The position numbers were made by a program, and so were the translations under genes. Below are positions 44,080 through 52,175 of a DNA stretch of 64,000 bases, piece after piece. Below the pieces are notes generated by a model, which made no database searches, was not told where the DNA came from, and saw only the letters and a program-made list of their open reading frames with translations. Source of the DNA: JBEKUY01 sp049514555 (GTDB lineage Bacteria > Acidobacteriota > Terriglobia > Acidiferrales > UBA7541); contig JBEKUY010000001.1 of assembly GCA_049514555.1 (NCBI GenBank), forward strand, positions 558,001-622,000, given 5' to 3'. Numbering within the stretch: position 1 is the first letter of the stretch; each line of letters starts with the position of its first letter.

Positions 44080-45219
44080 ATGGCTCAAACGCGCCGAGGC
44101 CATCTCAAAATGTATCTTGGCTACGCTGCTGGTGTCGGCAAGACCTACACGATGCTGGAGGAAGCTCTCGAGCTAAAGCACCAAGGCATGGACGTTGTGG
44201 TCGGGTACTTCGAGCCGCACGGGCGAAAAGATACCATCGCGAAAGTCGTGGGCCTTGAGCTGATCGCGCGGCGTAAGATGCAGTACAAGACGGCCACATT
44301 CGAAGAAATGGATACCGACGCAATCCTGCAACGTCATCCTCAAGTCTGCATCGTCGATGAGTTTGCGCACACGAATGTGCCTGGTTCAGAACGAACCAAA
44401 CGCTGGCAAGATGTACAAATCTTGCTCGATGCCGGAATCGACGTGCTGACGACGATGAACGTGCAACACCTGGAGAGCTTGAACGATCAGATCTGGCAGA
44501 TCACTGGTGTCCGGGTGCGGGAGACGGTGCCGGATTGGGTGGTCCAAGAAGCCGAGGAAGTGATCATGACTGACTTAACGCCTCGCGCTTTGCTGAATCG
44601 GCTCGAACGCGGGGTCATTTACGCACCGGACAAAGCCCGCCGCGCGATGGAGAACTTCTTCCGGGAGTCCAACCTCGTCGCGCTCCGCGAGATGGCGCTG
44701 CGGCAGACGGCGCACGAAGTGGAGGTGCGCCAGTCAACACAGGAGGCGGTCGAGGATGCTCTCAGGAAACTCGCGCCTGGAGATCCAGTATCCACTGTAC
44801 AGGCTGCGGCGAAGGAACGAATTCTGATCTACGTGACGCCTGCTCCTGCTTCCGCGGCCCTGATTCGTCGTGGAAGGCGCGTGGCCGAGTATCTGCACGC
44901 CGACTGCTTCGCCGTTTACGTCGATAGTGAAGAAGATTCAAAACGTGTGTCCACTCCGGAACACGAGGCCTTGGAGAAACACCTGAGCTTCGCCCGCAAC
45001 CTGCACATCGAGACCCGAGTGCTCCAAGGTCAAGATGTCGCCGAAGTGCTCGTTGACTTCGCCCGCCAGCAGGGTGTCACCCAGATTTTCGTCATGAGGA
45101 CTCGCGCGAACGGTTGGCCGCACATCCTTGGCCGAGATTTGCTCCGACAGATCGTTCACCTAGCCCGCGACATGCAGGTGACCATTGTCGCCGAGCGCAG
45201 CCGGGGCGCGAAGCTGTAG
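44080..45219 (+). CDS. KdpD N-terminal-domain protein with Usp domain, intact motifs (copy 2)
   Basis: 379 residues with the same two-domain layout as the upstream neighbour: P-loop GYAAGVGKT near 14-22, a normal VDEFAHTN near 92-99, GSERTKRWQD, and a Usp-like C-part from about 245. No histidine kinase domain follows. Eight base pairs separate it from copy 1, with AAGGA before the ATG. KdpD N-domains bind c-di-AMP in some bacteria and sense potassium or ionic strength; here they may act as free regulators. No kdpFABC or kdpE genes are in the window. Confidence 0.88.
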   Translation: MAQTRRGHLKMYLGYAAGVGKTYTMLEEALELKHQGMDVVVGYFEPHGRKDTIAKVVGLELIARRKMQYKTATFEEMDTDAILQRHPQVCIVDEFAHTNVPGSERTKRWQDVQILLDAGIDVLTTMNVQHLESLNDQIWQITGVRVRETVPDWVVQEAEEVIMTDLTPRALLNRLERGVIYAPDKARRAMENFFRESNLVALREMALRQTAHEVEVRQSTQEAVEDALRKLAPGDPVSTVQAAAKERILIYVTPAPASAALIRRGRRVAEYLHADCFAVYVDSEEDSKRVSTPEHEALEKHLSFARNLHIETRVLQGQDVAEVLVDFARQQGVTQIFVMRTRANGWPHILGRDLLRQIVHLARDMQVTIVAERSRGAKL

Positions 45220-45305
45220 ACTCCCTTCCCAAAGGGCCAAAACGCATGGGAAATGACCGAAAACGCAGCAATCGGCGACAGCCAACTCATTCCTACATAA
45301 GGGGT

Positions 45306-45381
45306 TGGAGCCGAGGGCCGGAATTGAACCGGCGACCTGACGATTACGAATCGTCTGCTCTACCAGCTGAGCTACCTCGGC
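45306..45381 (-). tRNA. tRNA-Thr (CGU)
   Basis: 76 nt with encoded CCA. Acceptor GCCGAGG/CCTCGGC, D-arm TAGCTCAGCTGGTAGAGCA, anticodon stem GACGA/TCGTC with loop TTCGTAA (anticodon CGU, reads ACG), T-loop TTCAATT. Canonical class I tRNA. Confidence 0.95.
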
Positions 45382-45585
45382 GGTCTGCAGTCAATCTAGC
45401 ATCCGCCCGAAAAACGTGTCAAATGCAGCTTCCGCCGCGTTTCCGCTTGGGATGCGCCGCACTTTCCGGATGTTGGTTGAGAACCCGCGATCGAATCGAC
45501 GCCGCACATGATTCGGCGAGCACTCTGTTGAATCTCGCGTTGATGGATGCTCGGAGAAGAGTTGCCGCGAGTCATGGGAGCGTCT

Positions 45586-45762
45586 CTAGCGCGAGATGGG
45601 ATACATCGCCCATCCGATCGCCACGCCCACCAACAGAAAGAGGAAGAGACACCACAACCCATACTTCACTTGCTCTCTCCATCCCCTGCGGCTGACGATC
45701 GCAAACGCCGCCGACACCACGAACGCGAACAGCAACATCGCCTGAAGGTGCGTCAGCGCCAT
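45586..45762 (-). CDS. Small two-helix membrane protein
   Basis: 58 residues. The ATG at 45762 has AGGAG four to five nt upstream and lies 8 bp after the stop of the previous minus-strand gene. Two hydrophobic helices (AMLLFAFVVSAAFAIVS and YGLWCLFLFLLVGVAIGWAM) are joined by the basic loop RRGWREQVK, so both ends probably face outward. Function unknown; genomic coupling to the next membrane gene suggests joint assembly. Confidence 0.65.
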   Translation of the reverse strand: MALTHLQAMLLFAFVVSAAFAIVSRRGWREQVKYGLWCLFLFLLVGVAIGWAMYPISR

Positions 45763-45770
45763 TTCGCTCC

Positions 45771-46187
45771 TCAACCCTTCCGCCCGCGCGCCGCCTCGTA
45801 GGCGTGCAGTGCGCACAAAAGGTTCAATACACCGGCCGTCGCCAGGAATCGCGTCCCGTAATCCCCGGCGGCCTCGGACACATCCGGCCCGTCTGTCTCG
45901 AGCGCCCTGGCCACAAAATAAAATGAACCGGCGCCCAGGTCCGCCACGTAACCCAGCGTCCCGAAAGCGTCCTGGCCCGCGGGCGTGAAGATGTTCCCCC
46001 GCAGCGCCACGCCTGCCAACATCAAGACCGCTACGACCAGAAAACACACGACCGCGCGGCCCCACATCCTCAGCAGCGCATGTCCCAGTCCGGGCAGGAG
46101 CCATCCTCCGGCCGCACACGCTATGCTCAACAGGTCCGTGCCCGGCTTGGCGGACGTTCCCGCGATTGCTTGTTTCGTGTCATCCAT
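45771..46187 (-). CDS. Multi-helix membrane protein (DUF6677-like)
   Basis: 138 residues with three or four predicted helices. It begins with a cytoplasmic stretch (MDDTKQAIAGTSAKPGTDLL), then AAGGWLLPGLGHALLRMWGRA, a helix-turn seen in small prokaryotic membrane proteins of the DUF6677 / TM2-like group, and ends with a basic tail. It sits 6 bp from the M24 peptidase gene on the same strand, so the three genes are probably one transcript. Role unknown. Confidence 0.7.
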   Translation of the reverse strand: MDDTKQAIAGTSAKPGTDLLSIACAAGGWLLPGLGHALLRMWGRAVVCFLVVAVLMLAGVALRGNIFTPAGQDAFGTLGYVADLGAGSFYFVARALETDGPDVSEAAGDYGTRFLATAGVLNLLCALHAYEAARGRKG

Positions 46188-46193
46188 AATCGC

Positions 46194-47369
46194 TCACGCG
46201 AGCAACGGCAGAATCTCCGTTTGGATGGCGCCGGTTACCCGCGCCTCTCGTTCCTCGACGTACACATTCACTTCACTCCGCACGCCGAATTCCGGCAGGT
46301 AAATCCCCGGCTCGATCGAGAAGCACGTCCGCGGGATCACCCGGCGCACATCCCGCGTCTCGAGCCCATCCATGTTCGCGCCGTTCCCATGGACCATCTG
46401 CCCGATGCTGTGCCCGGTGCGGTGAAAGAAGTATTTGCCGTACCCTGCTTTCCGAATGACCTCCCGCGCCGCGCGGTCCACCTCCCAGCCCTGCGGCGCC
46501 TTGCCCGCCGCCACGCCTTTCTGCACCAACGCAATCGCCCGGTCGCGCGCCTCCCTTACAATTTCAAAAATCTTGGCGTACTTCGCCGGAACCTGCGAAC
46601 CCAGATAGCCGATCCAGGTCACATCGTAATACACGCTATCCGCACTCCGCGTCTTTCCCCAAACGTCCAGCAGCAACAAATCGCCTTCACGGATCGCCGA
46701 CGCTTTCCCCCGCTCGGGTTCGTAGTGCGGATCGCTTGCGTGCGGACCCACGGCGATGTCCGGGCCCTCGTCGGTCGTGATCTGCGCCTCGTCGAATCGC
46801 GCCAGCATCCACTCCTTCAAGTCGTATTCGGTGAGGGAACGCTTCTCGCGGACGCACTGCGCCGCGTGCTGAAACGCTTCACGCACAATGCGGTCGATCG
46901 CCTTCCCCGCCGCCAAATGAGACTCGAGCTGCGTCGGCGTCCAGCACGCCTCGTACTTCTGCACGAGGTCCGCCGAGCTCACCACTTGGCAGCCCGCTCC
47001 GCGCACCAGCTCCACCGTTCCGGCGTCCACCATCGATATGTACGGGATGGCGTTCTTCGGCGAATACTGCATGGCCACCCGCTTGGCCCGCCCCAGGAGC
47101 TTCTTCAGGTTCTTCTCGAGCTCCTCTTGCGCGGAGTAGAAGAGTTTCTCTCCTGCGAGCGAATCCAGCGACCCCGCTTCGATTCGGTGCACCAGCTTCC
47201 TCGGGGCCCCTTTCGCCGGCACAAAGTAGAACCACCGGCGCGTCCGCATGCCCTCCGGCAATCCGAGGATTCGCTGCGCCAGCGGATCGCGCCCGCGAAA
47301 ATCGTAGAAGAGCCAGCCGTCCAACTCGGCCTCGCGCAAATCCTTTTGAATCGCTGGGATTTCAGGCAT
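46194..47369 (-). CDS. M24-family metallopeptidase (Xaa-Pro aminopeptidase-like)
   Basis: 391 residues. The N-terminal creatinase-like domain is followed by a pita-bread fold. The metal ligands of M24 enzymes can be traced: Asp in LLLLDVWG, Asp in VYYDVTWIG, His in HRTGHSIG, Glu in CFSIEPGIYLP, and Glu in RSEVNVYVEE. Aminopeptidase P-type enzymes remove N-terminal residues before proline; other members are dipeptidases, and the exact specificity is open. The gene is followed downstream by the membrane-protein pair. Confidence 0.88.
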   Translation of the reverse strand: MPEIPAIQKDLREAELDGWLFYDFRGRDPLAQRILGLPEGMRTRRWFYFVPAKGAPRKLVHRIEAGSLDSLAGEKLFYSAQEELEKNLKKLLGRAKRVAMQYSPKNAIPYISMVDAGTVELVRGAGCQVVSSADLVQKYEACWTPTQLESHLAAGKAIDRIVREAFQHAAQCVREKRSLTEYDLKEWMLARFDEAQITTDEGPDIAVGPHASDPHYEPERGKASAIREGDLLLLDVWGKTRSADSVYYDVTWIGYLGSQVPAKYAKIFEIVREARDRAIALVQKGVAAGKAPQGWEVDRAAREVIRKAGYGKYFFHRTGHSIGQMVHGNGANMDGLETRDVRRVIPRTCFSIEPGIYLPEFGVRSEVNVYVEEREARVTGAIQTEILPLLA

Positions 47370-47393
47370 ACACGTCCGCGCGCTCCTGTGAAT

Positions 47394-47687
47394 TCATGCT
47401 TTATCTACCAGCAGATCGTGGATGAGCCGGGCGGTGACGCCCTGGATCTCGATCCTCTTCGTCCTGCCTCGTTCTCCCGCAAGAATTCTAACAGCCGACT
47501 TGGGGATTCTCAAAACTTCTCCCAGGAATGCGCGCAGCGCCTCATTGGCCTTGTCGTCCACGGGCGGCGCCGTCAACCTCACCTTCAGCGCCCCCTGCCA
47601 CTCGCCATCGAGCGCATTGCGGCTGGCGCGCGGCTGCACCCGCACGTTCAGAATGACCGTGCCATCTCGTTCCCGCAGTTCCAGCAT
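47394..47687 (-). CDS. YggU/DUF167 family protein
   Basis: 97 residues with the DUF167 pattern VILNVRVQPRASRNALDG, then KVRLTAPPVDDKANEALRAF and RTKRIEIQGV. The fold is small alpha/beta, of unknown biochemical function, and often encoded near yggS, as here. It starts 25 bp upstream of the M24 gene. Confidence 0.9.
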   Translation of the reverse strand: MLELRERDGTVILNVRVQPRASRNALDGEWQGALKVRLTAPPVDDKANEALRAFLGEVLRIPKSAVRILAGERGRTKRIEIQGVTARLIHDLLVDKA

Positions 47688-47735
47688 GGTTCCTTGGAGG
47701 GGCGGCTCAGCGCGCCCTGAGATGAGCCGGCATGA

Positions 47736-48446
47736 TTATCGCCTGCTTCCGAACAGCGCTGTTCCCAAGCGCACTTCGGTCGCCCCTTCCTCGATCGCCA
47801 CTTCGAAATCGTGGGACATCCCCATCGACAGAACGGGAAGATTGATCTTTAACTGCGCGTTCAACTGGTCTCTCAATTCCCGCAGCCCCCGGAAATAGGG
47901 ACGTGCGCTTTCCGCATTGCCCACCAGAGGAGGAATGCACATCAGTCCTGCCAAATCGACGTTCAGTAACGCCAGAATGCTCTCCGCAAGTGCGGGCACA
48001 TCGGACTCGCTGGCGCCGCTCTTCGCCGCCTCTTCCGAAACCCGCACCTCAATCAGGACGCGGATCCGTTCGGCCACGTGTTCCGCCACATTCTCCCGGA
48101 TCGCCTGATCGAGCTTCTGCGCCACCGGCGCGTCATCCACCGAGTCCACGCAATGAAACATCTGCGCCGCGCGCTTTGCTTTGTTGCTCTGCAGGTGGCC
48201 CACCAGATGCCACGTGGCCGCTAAGTCCTTAACCGCCTCGCGCTTTTTCTCCCATTCTTGCACGCGGTTTTCGCCGAAGTGCCGCACTCCCGCTTCGTAG
48301 GCCTCGCGTATCTTCTCGGCCGGAAGCGTCTTTGACACGCCGACAAGGGTAATCTCATCGGCGCGCCTTCCGGCTCGCGCCGCGGCCTGTTCCACCCTCT
48401 CGCGGATCCAGGCGAGGTTCTCTGCCACTGAATGACCCGGCTTCAT
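47736..48446 (-). CDS. PLP homeostasis protein YggS/PROSC
   Basis: 236 residues; the ATG at 48446 gives the standard family start, while a longer start has no similarity. Motifs: ITLVGVSKTLPAEKIREAYE with the PLP Lys in SK, HFGENRVQEWEKK, WHLVGHLQSNKAK, and the closing SMGMSHDFEVAIEEGATEVR. YggS binds PLP without known catalysis and keeps the vitamin B6 pool and amino-acid balance. It diverges from the thymidylate kinase gene with a 77-bp gap. Confidence 0.93.
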   Translation of the reverse strand: MKPGHSVAENLAWIRERVEQAAARAGRRADEITLVGVSKTLPAEKIREAYEAGVRHFGENRVQEWEKKREAVKDLAATWHLVGHLQSNKAKRAAQMFHCVDSVDDAPVAQKLDQAIRENVAEHVAERIRVLIEVRVSEEAAKSGASESDVPALAESILALLNVDLAGLMCIPPLVGNAESARPYFRGLRELRDQLNAQLKINLPVLSMGMSHDFEVAIEEGATEVRLGTALFGSRR

Positions 48447-48523
48447 GCCCAAAATCCTAACATGTCTGTGCCTGCCGCGCCGAGTTGCGGCCTTGGCACA
48501 CACCGGATAGACTGAGTCCTCGC

Positions 48524-49234
48524 ATGAGCACCCACGGAAAACTCATCGCCATCGAAGGCATTGACGGCAGCGGCAAGCGCACCCAGCTCGGTCTTCTCGT
48601 GCAGGAGCTCAAATCGCTGGGTGTTCCTCTCTTTCGCATCAGCTTTCCCTGTTACGAATCCACCTTCGGCCAGCTTGTGGCTCGCTATCTCAATGGCGAT
48701 TTCGGAGCGCTCGACGCGGTGGATCCTCATCTCTCCGCCATCCTTTACGCGGGCGACCGGTTCGAGGCCAAACCTCGTCTCGAAGCCGAACTCGCGGCCG
48801 GCCGGAACGTGCTCGCCGACCGCTACGTCCCCTCGAATCTCGCCCACCAAACGGCCCGCCTTCCGGCCAAGGAGCGCGAGGCTTTCCTGCGCTGGCTCCG
48901 GCATATCGAATACGAAATCTATCGCCTCCCTGCCGAGGATCTGGTGCTTTATCTCCGCCTTCCAGTTGCCCAAGCCCACGACCTGATCGCGCGGAAGCCG
49001 GCCCGCGACTACACGAATCTCCCCCGCGACATCCAGGAAGCTGACCTTCGCCATCTTGAGAACGCATCGAAGGTCTACGATCAACTCTCCAAAGGGCCGC
49101 GCTGGCGCATCATCGAGTGCGTCGACCCTGTGGCGAAGACTCTGCGTCCCCCTGAAGACATCTCCAGCGAGGTTTTCACTGCCGTGGCCCGGGTATTGGG
49201 CCTCGAATCCAAGTCACGCGGTTCCGCGTCCTGA
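48524..49234 (+). CDS. tmk: Thymidylate kinase
   Basis: 236 residues. P-loop EGIDGSGKRTQ near 11-21, where Arg replaces the usual Ser/Thr that directly follows Lys; Thr comes next. DRYVPSNLAHQ (the DRY motif) lies near 104-114 and a LID-like basic region follows. It makes dTDP from dTMP. The GSGKRT loop is a variant of GSGKST found in longer Tmk proteins of some phyla. Followed by holB at 6 bp, a common order. Confidence 0.85.
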   Translation: MSTHGKLIAIEGIDGSGKRTQLGLLVQELKSLGVPLFRISFPCYESTFGQLVARYLNGDFGALDAVDPHLSAILYAGDRFEAKPRLEAELAAGRNVLADRYVPSNLAHQTARLPAKEREAFLRWLRHIEYEIYRLPAEDLVLYLRLPVAQAHDLIARKPARDYTNLPRDIQEADLRHLENASKVYDQLSKGPRWRIIECVDPVAKTLRPPEDISSEVFTAVARVLGLESKSRGSAS

Positions 49235-49240
49235 CCGGTC

Positions 49241-50368
49241 ATGCCGTTCTCTCGATTCCTCGGCAACGAACGTATCGTCAACTCCCTTCGTGGCTTTTTG
49301 CGCACCCACCGCGTGCCTCACGCGCTGCTCTTCACCGGCCCGCGCGGCGTCGGCAAATACATGCTTGCCTGCCTTTTTGCGCAGGCCGCGAATTGCGAGC
49401 GACTTGAGGACGACGCTTGCGGTGAGTGCGACACTTGCCGCCGCATCGGCGTTCTCGCTGATCCTCCTCACCTCATCGAGCAGGGCCTCGTCGAGCGCGG
49501 CGAAGGCGCCGACGCCGCCACCGTCGAGCGCGTCCCGCTCATTCTCCAGACGCATCCGGATGTCTGGGCGCTCGTGCCCGACCCTGTCCGTCTTCGCACT
49601 CCCGTCGTTCGGCCCATGCTGCGCATCGGTCAGATTCGAGCCGCCCAGCGTGCCGCCTACTTCAAGCCGCTCCGCCGCCGCCGCGTCTTTATCCTCGATG
49701 GCGCTGACACCATGCAGTGGAACGTTGCCGGCGTTCTCCTCAAAATCCTCGAAGAGCCGCCGGAGTCCTCAACTCTGATCCTTCTCGCGCCGACCCCTTT
49801 CGGACTTCTTCCCACGATTCTCTCGCGCTGCCTTCAGTTCCATTTCGCGCCCCTGGACGAGGCCTCCATGGAATCTGTCCTCAGGGAGCGCACAAAATGG
49901 AGGCCCGCCGAGCGCAAACTCGCTGTCCAACTCGCTGAGGGCAGCCCCGGCGCCGCTTTGACCTTGGATCTCGAAGCCGCGGTAAAGCTTCGCCGGGATA
50001 TTTTTGACATTCTCGAGCGGGCCGGCCGAGCCCAGGGCTATCCGCAACTCTTTGCCCAGATCGCCGCCCTCTCGAAGGGCCGCGAGCATTCTCTCGAAAC
50101 ACAGCTTGAGGTCTTCTATAGTCTGCTCACCGATCTCCTCGAACTCTCATCCCAGCTCAAACAACCTGCTCTGCGTAACCCGCAATTGCAGAAGGAACTT
50201 GAAAGCCTCAGCCGCGCCGTCACCCCCGAGTGGGTGATGCGCGCCGCCGCAGGCCTCGACGAGCTTCATGGCCGCGCTCGCCGCAACATCAATCGCCAGC
50301 TCGGCCTCGATGCCCTGGCCACGGGCCTGGGCTCGCCCTCCCGGCCGAGCAGCGCGGCCGGGCGATAA
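49241..50368 (+). CDS. holB: DNA polymerase III delta-prime subunit
   Basis: 375 residues. N-part with FLGNERIVNSLRGFLRTHRV, HALLFTGPRGVGKYMLACLF (P-loop with Tyr at the Ser/Thr position, so nucleotide binding is doubtful), zinc ligands CGECDTCRR, and NVAGVLLKILEEPPESSTLI. The part after about 220 is the collar domain. Delta-prime opens the sliding clamp within the clamp loader. Forms an operon with tmk. Confidence 0.9.
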   Translation: MPFSRFLGNERIVNSLRGFLRTHRVPHALLFTGPRGVGKYMLACLFAQAANCERLEDDACGECDTCRRIGVLADPPHLIEQGLVERGEGADAATVERVPLILQTHPDVWALVPDPVRLRTPVVRPMLRIGQIRAAQRAAYFKPLRRRRVFILDGADTMQWNVAGVLLKILEEPPESSTLILLAPTPFGLLPTILSRCLQFHFAPLDEASMESVLRERTKWRPAERKLAVQLAEGSPGAALTLDLEAAVKLRRDIFDILERAGRAQGYPQLFAQIAALSKGREHSLETQLEVFYSLLTDLLELSSQLKQPALRNPQLQKELESLSRAVTPEWVMRAAAGLDELHGRARRNINRQLGLDALATGLGSPSRPSSAAGR

Positions 50369-50441
50369 AAGACTCTTCCCTCGTCCCCCTGCTCCTGCTA
50401 AGCTTGGTGTAACCTAACCCCTTTCGCGAGCATCTCAGACA

Positions 50442-50492
50442 ATGAATCCTTTCTCTTCAGTGGGGGAACAATTCAAGGAGCTTTTATGGTGA
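50442..50492 (+). CDS. Possible 16-codon leader ORF overlapping the hfq-like start
   Basis: An ATG at 50442 opens a frame encoding MNPFSSVGEQFKELLW that stops at 50492, seven bases into the next gene. It includes the AAGGAG box of that gene within its coding sequence. It has no clear ribosome-binding site. If translated, it would affect access to the hfq-like start. Confidence 0.25.
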   Translation: MNPFSSVGEQFKELLW

Positions 50493-50824
50493 ACCGCAGA
50501 CTATTCCGCCCCAGTTATGCCGATGTGAAGGAACCCCTCGGTCCGCGTCCTCACCTCGGCCCGCAACCTAAGAAGCCGACGCCGCCCGAGCAAACTCATG
50601 CCGAGAATTTTTATTGGGTCAAGCAGATGCAGTCCCACAACCCGGTCGTGGTTACCCTGAACGATGGTGAAGTGCTCCACGGCACCATCGAGTGGTATGA
50701 CCGGGATTGCATTAAGCTCACCCGCTACGGCAGCCCTAACCTGCTCATCTATAAGCAGGCGATTAGGTACGTTTTTAAGGATGGCGAAGACGCAGCCCAA
50801 GGCGGGAACGGCAATAATTTGTAA
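50486..50824 (+). CDS. hfq: Hfq-like Sm-fold RNA chaperone with N-terminal extension
   Basis: 112 residues; ATG with AAGGAG five nt upstream. Residues about 41-98 form an Sm fold: Sm1 VVVTLNDGEVLHGTIEWYD and Sm2 LLIYKQAIRYVF, where canonical Hfq reads YKHAIS, so the His is Gln here. The first 40 residues are a basic, Pro-rich extension (GPRPHLGPQPKKPTPPEQ) not found in enterobacterial Hfq; a short acidic/Asn-rich tail ends it. Hfq hexamers pair small RNAs with targets. A possible small RNA is found elsewhere in the window (58217-58287). Confidence 0.85.
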   Translation: MVNRRLFRPSYADVKEPLGPRPHLGPQPKKPTPPEQTHAENFYWVKQMQSHNPVVVTLNDGEVLHGTIEWYDRDCIKLTRYGSPNLLIYKQAIRYVFKDGEDAAQGGNGNNL

Positions 50825-50981
50825 CCCCCCGGCAGCCCGCCGCGGCAGGCGCCTGGGCAAATGGACTCGTCACTGGAAGGCACGGGTTATTTCTGTGCCG
50901 CAAAGCTCGCAGAAACCGAGGGACATTGGCCTGTCTTGCCGATAGCGAGGGGCAAGCGCGGCCGTACGAAAACACACGCTC

Positions 50982-52127
50982 ATGAAGATCGGCATCACCT
51001 GCTATCCCACCTACGGGGGTTCCGGCGTGGTGGCCACCGAGCTCGGCATGGAGCTTGCCGCCCGCGGCCACGAAATCCACTTCATCAGCTACGCCCCGCC
51101 CATTCGCTTGAATCTCTCGAACGGCCACATGTACTTCCACGAGGTTGAGGTCACGACCTACCCCCTTTTCGACCACCCGCCCTACGCCCTGGCCCTCGCC
51201 ACCAAAATGCTCGAAGTCTTTGAGTGCGCCTCGCTCGACCTGCTCCACGTCCACTACGCCATTCCGCACTCGGTCAGCGCGCTCCTGGCCCGCTCGATGG
51301 CCGCGCCGCGCCGCCTGCCGTTCATCACCACGCTCCACGGCACCGACATCACCCTGGTGGGCACTGATCGCAGCTACCTCCCCATCACGCGGTTTTCCAT
51401 CGAGCAGAGCGACGGCGTCACCGCCATCTCCCGCTACCTCCAGAAGCGCACCGTCGACGAATTTGACATTAAGCGCCCCATCGAAGTCATCTCCAACTTC
51501 GTCAATTGCGACCTCTACTGCCGCGCGAAGCATGCCGACGACCCGCGCCAGTGGGCTCCCGATGGCGAGCCCGTCCTCATGCACCTCTCCAATTTCCGCC
51601 CGGTCAAGCGCATCTCCGACGTCATCGAGATCTTCGCCCTGGTCCGGGAGAAGATGCCGGCGAAGCTCGTCCTCATCGGGGACGGCCCCGACCGTGGCTC
51701 CGCCGAATACCTCGTTCGCGAGAAGCACCTGCAGAACGATGTCTTCTTCCTCGGCAAGCAGGACAGCGTCCACGAGAAGCTCGCTGCTGCCGACCTGTTC
51801 CTGCTTCCCTCGCGGCTCGAGTCGTTCGGGCTGGCCGCCCTCGAAGCGATGGCCTGCGAAGTGCCCGTCATCGCCACGAACGTCGGCGGCGTTCCCGAAG
51901 TTGTCGAAGATGGTGTGGATGGTTACTTGGTGGAACCGGGAGACGTACGCGCCGCGGCCCAGCACGCCATCGCAATCCTCTCGCGCGCCGACCGCGGCCG
52001 CGAAATGGGCCAGCGCGCCCGCGTCAACGCGCGCAAGAAGTACTGCGCGAACGACGTGATTCCTCTGTACGAGGCCTACTACCGCCGTATCCTCGAGCAA
52101 TCCGCTCGCGGTGAACGTATGCAGTGA
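50982..52127 (+). CDS. bshA: N-acetyl-alpha-D-glucosaminyl L-malate synthase BshA
   Basis: 381 residues, GT4-type glycosyltransferase. The BshA-specific start KIGITCYPTYGGSGVVATEL is nearly invariant in the family, with LDLLHVHYAIPHSVSAL and the donor-binding ESFGLAALEAMACEVPVIAT near 280-300. It links GlcNAc to L-malate in the first step of bacillithiol synthesis. Bacillithiol is known from Firmicutes, Bacteroidetes and acidobacteria. bshB and bshC are not in the window. Confidence 0.92.
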   Translation: MKIGITCYPTYGGSGVVATELGMELAARGHEIHFISYAPPIRLNLSNGHMYFHEVEVTTYPLFDHPPYALALATKMLEVFECASLDLLHVHYAIPHSVSALLARSMAAPRRLPFITTLHGTDITLVGTDRSYLPITRFSIEQSDGVTAISRYLQKRTVDEFDIKRPIEVISNFVNCDLYCRAKHADDPRQWAPDGEPVLMHLSNFRPVKRISDVIEIFALVREKMPAKLVLIGDGPDRGSAEYLVREKHLQNDVFFLGKQDSVHEKLAAADLFLLPSRLESFGLAALEAMACEVPVIATNVGGVPEVVEDGVDGYLVEPGDVRAAAQHAIAILSRADRGREMGQRARVNARKKYCANDVIPLYEAYYRRILEQSARGERMQ

Positions 52128-52175
52128 ACCGCCGCCGCTCGCGCCTGAGCGACTTACGTCTCCCGGTCCTGAGAA

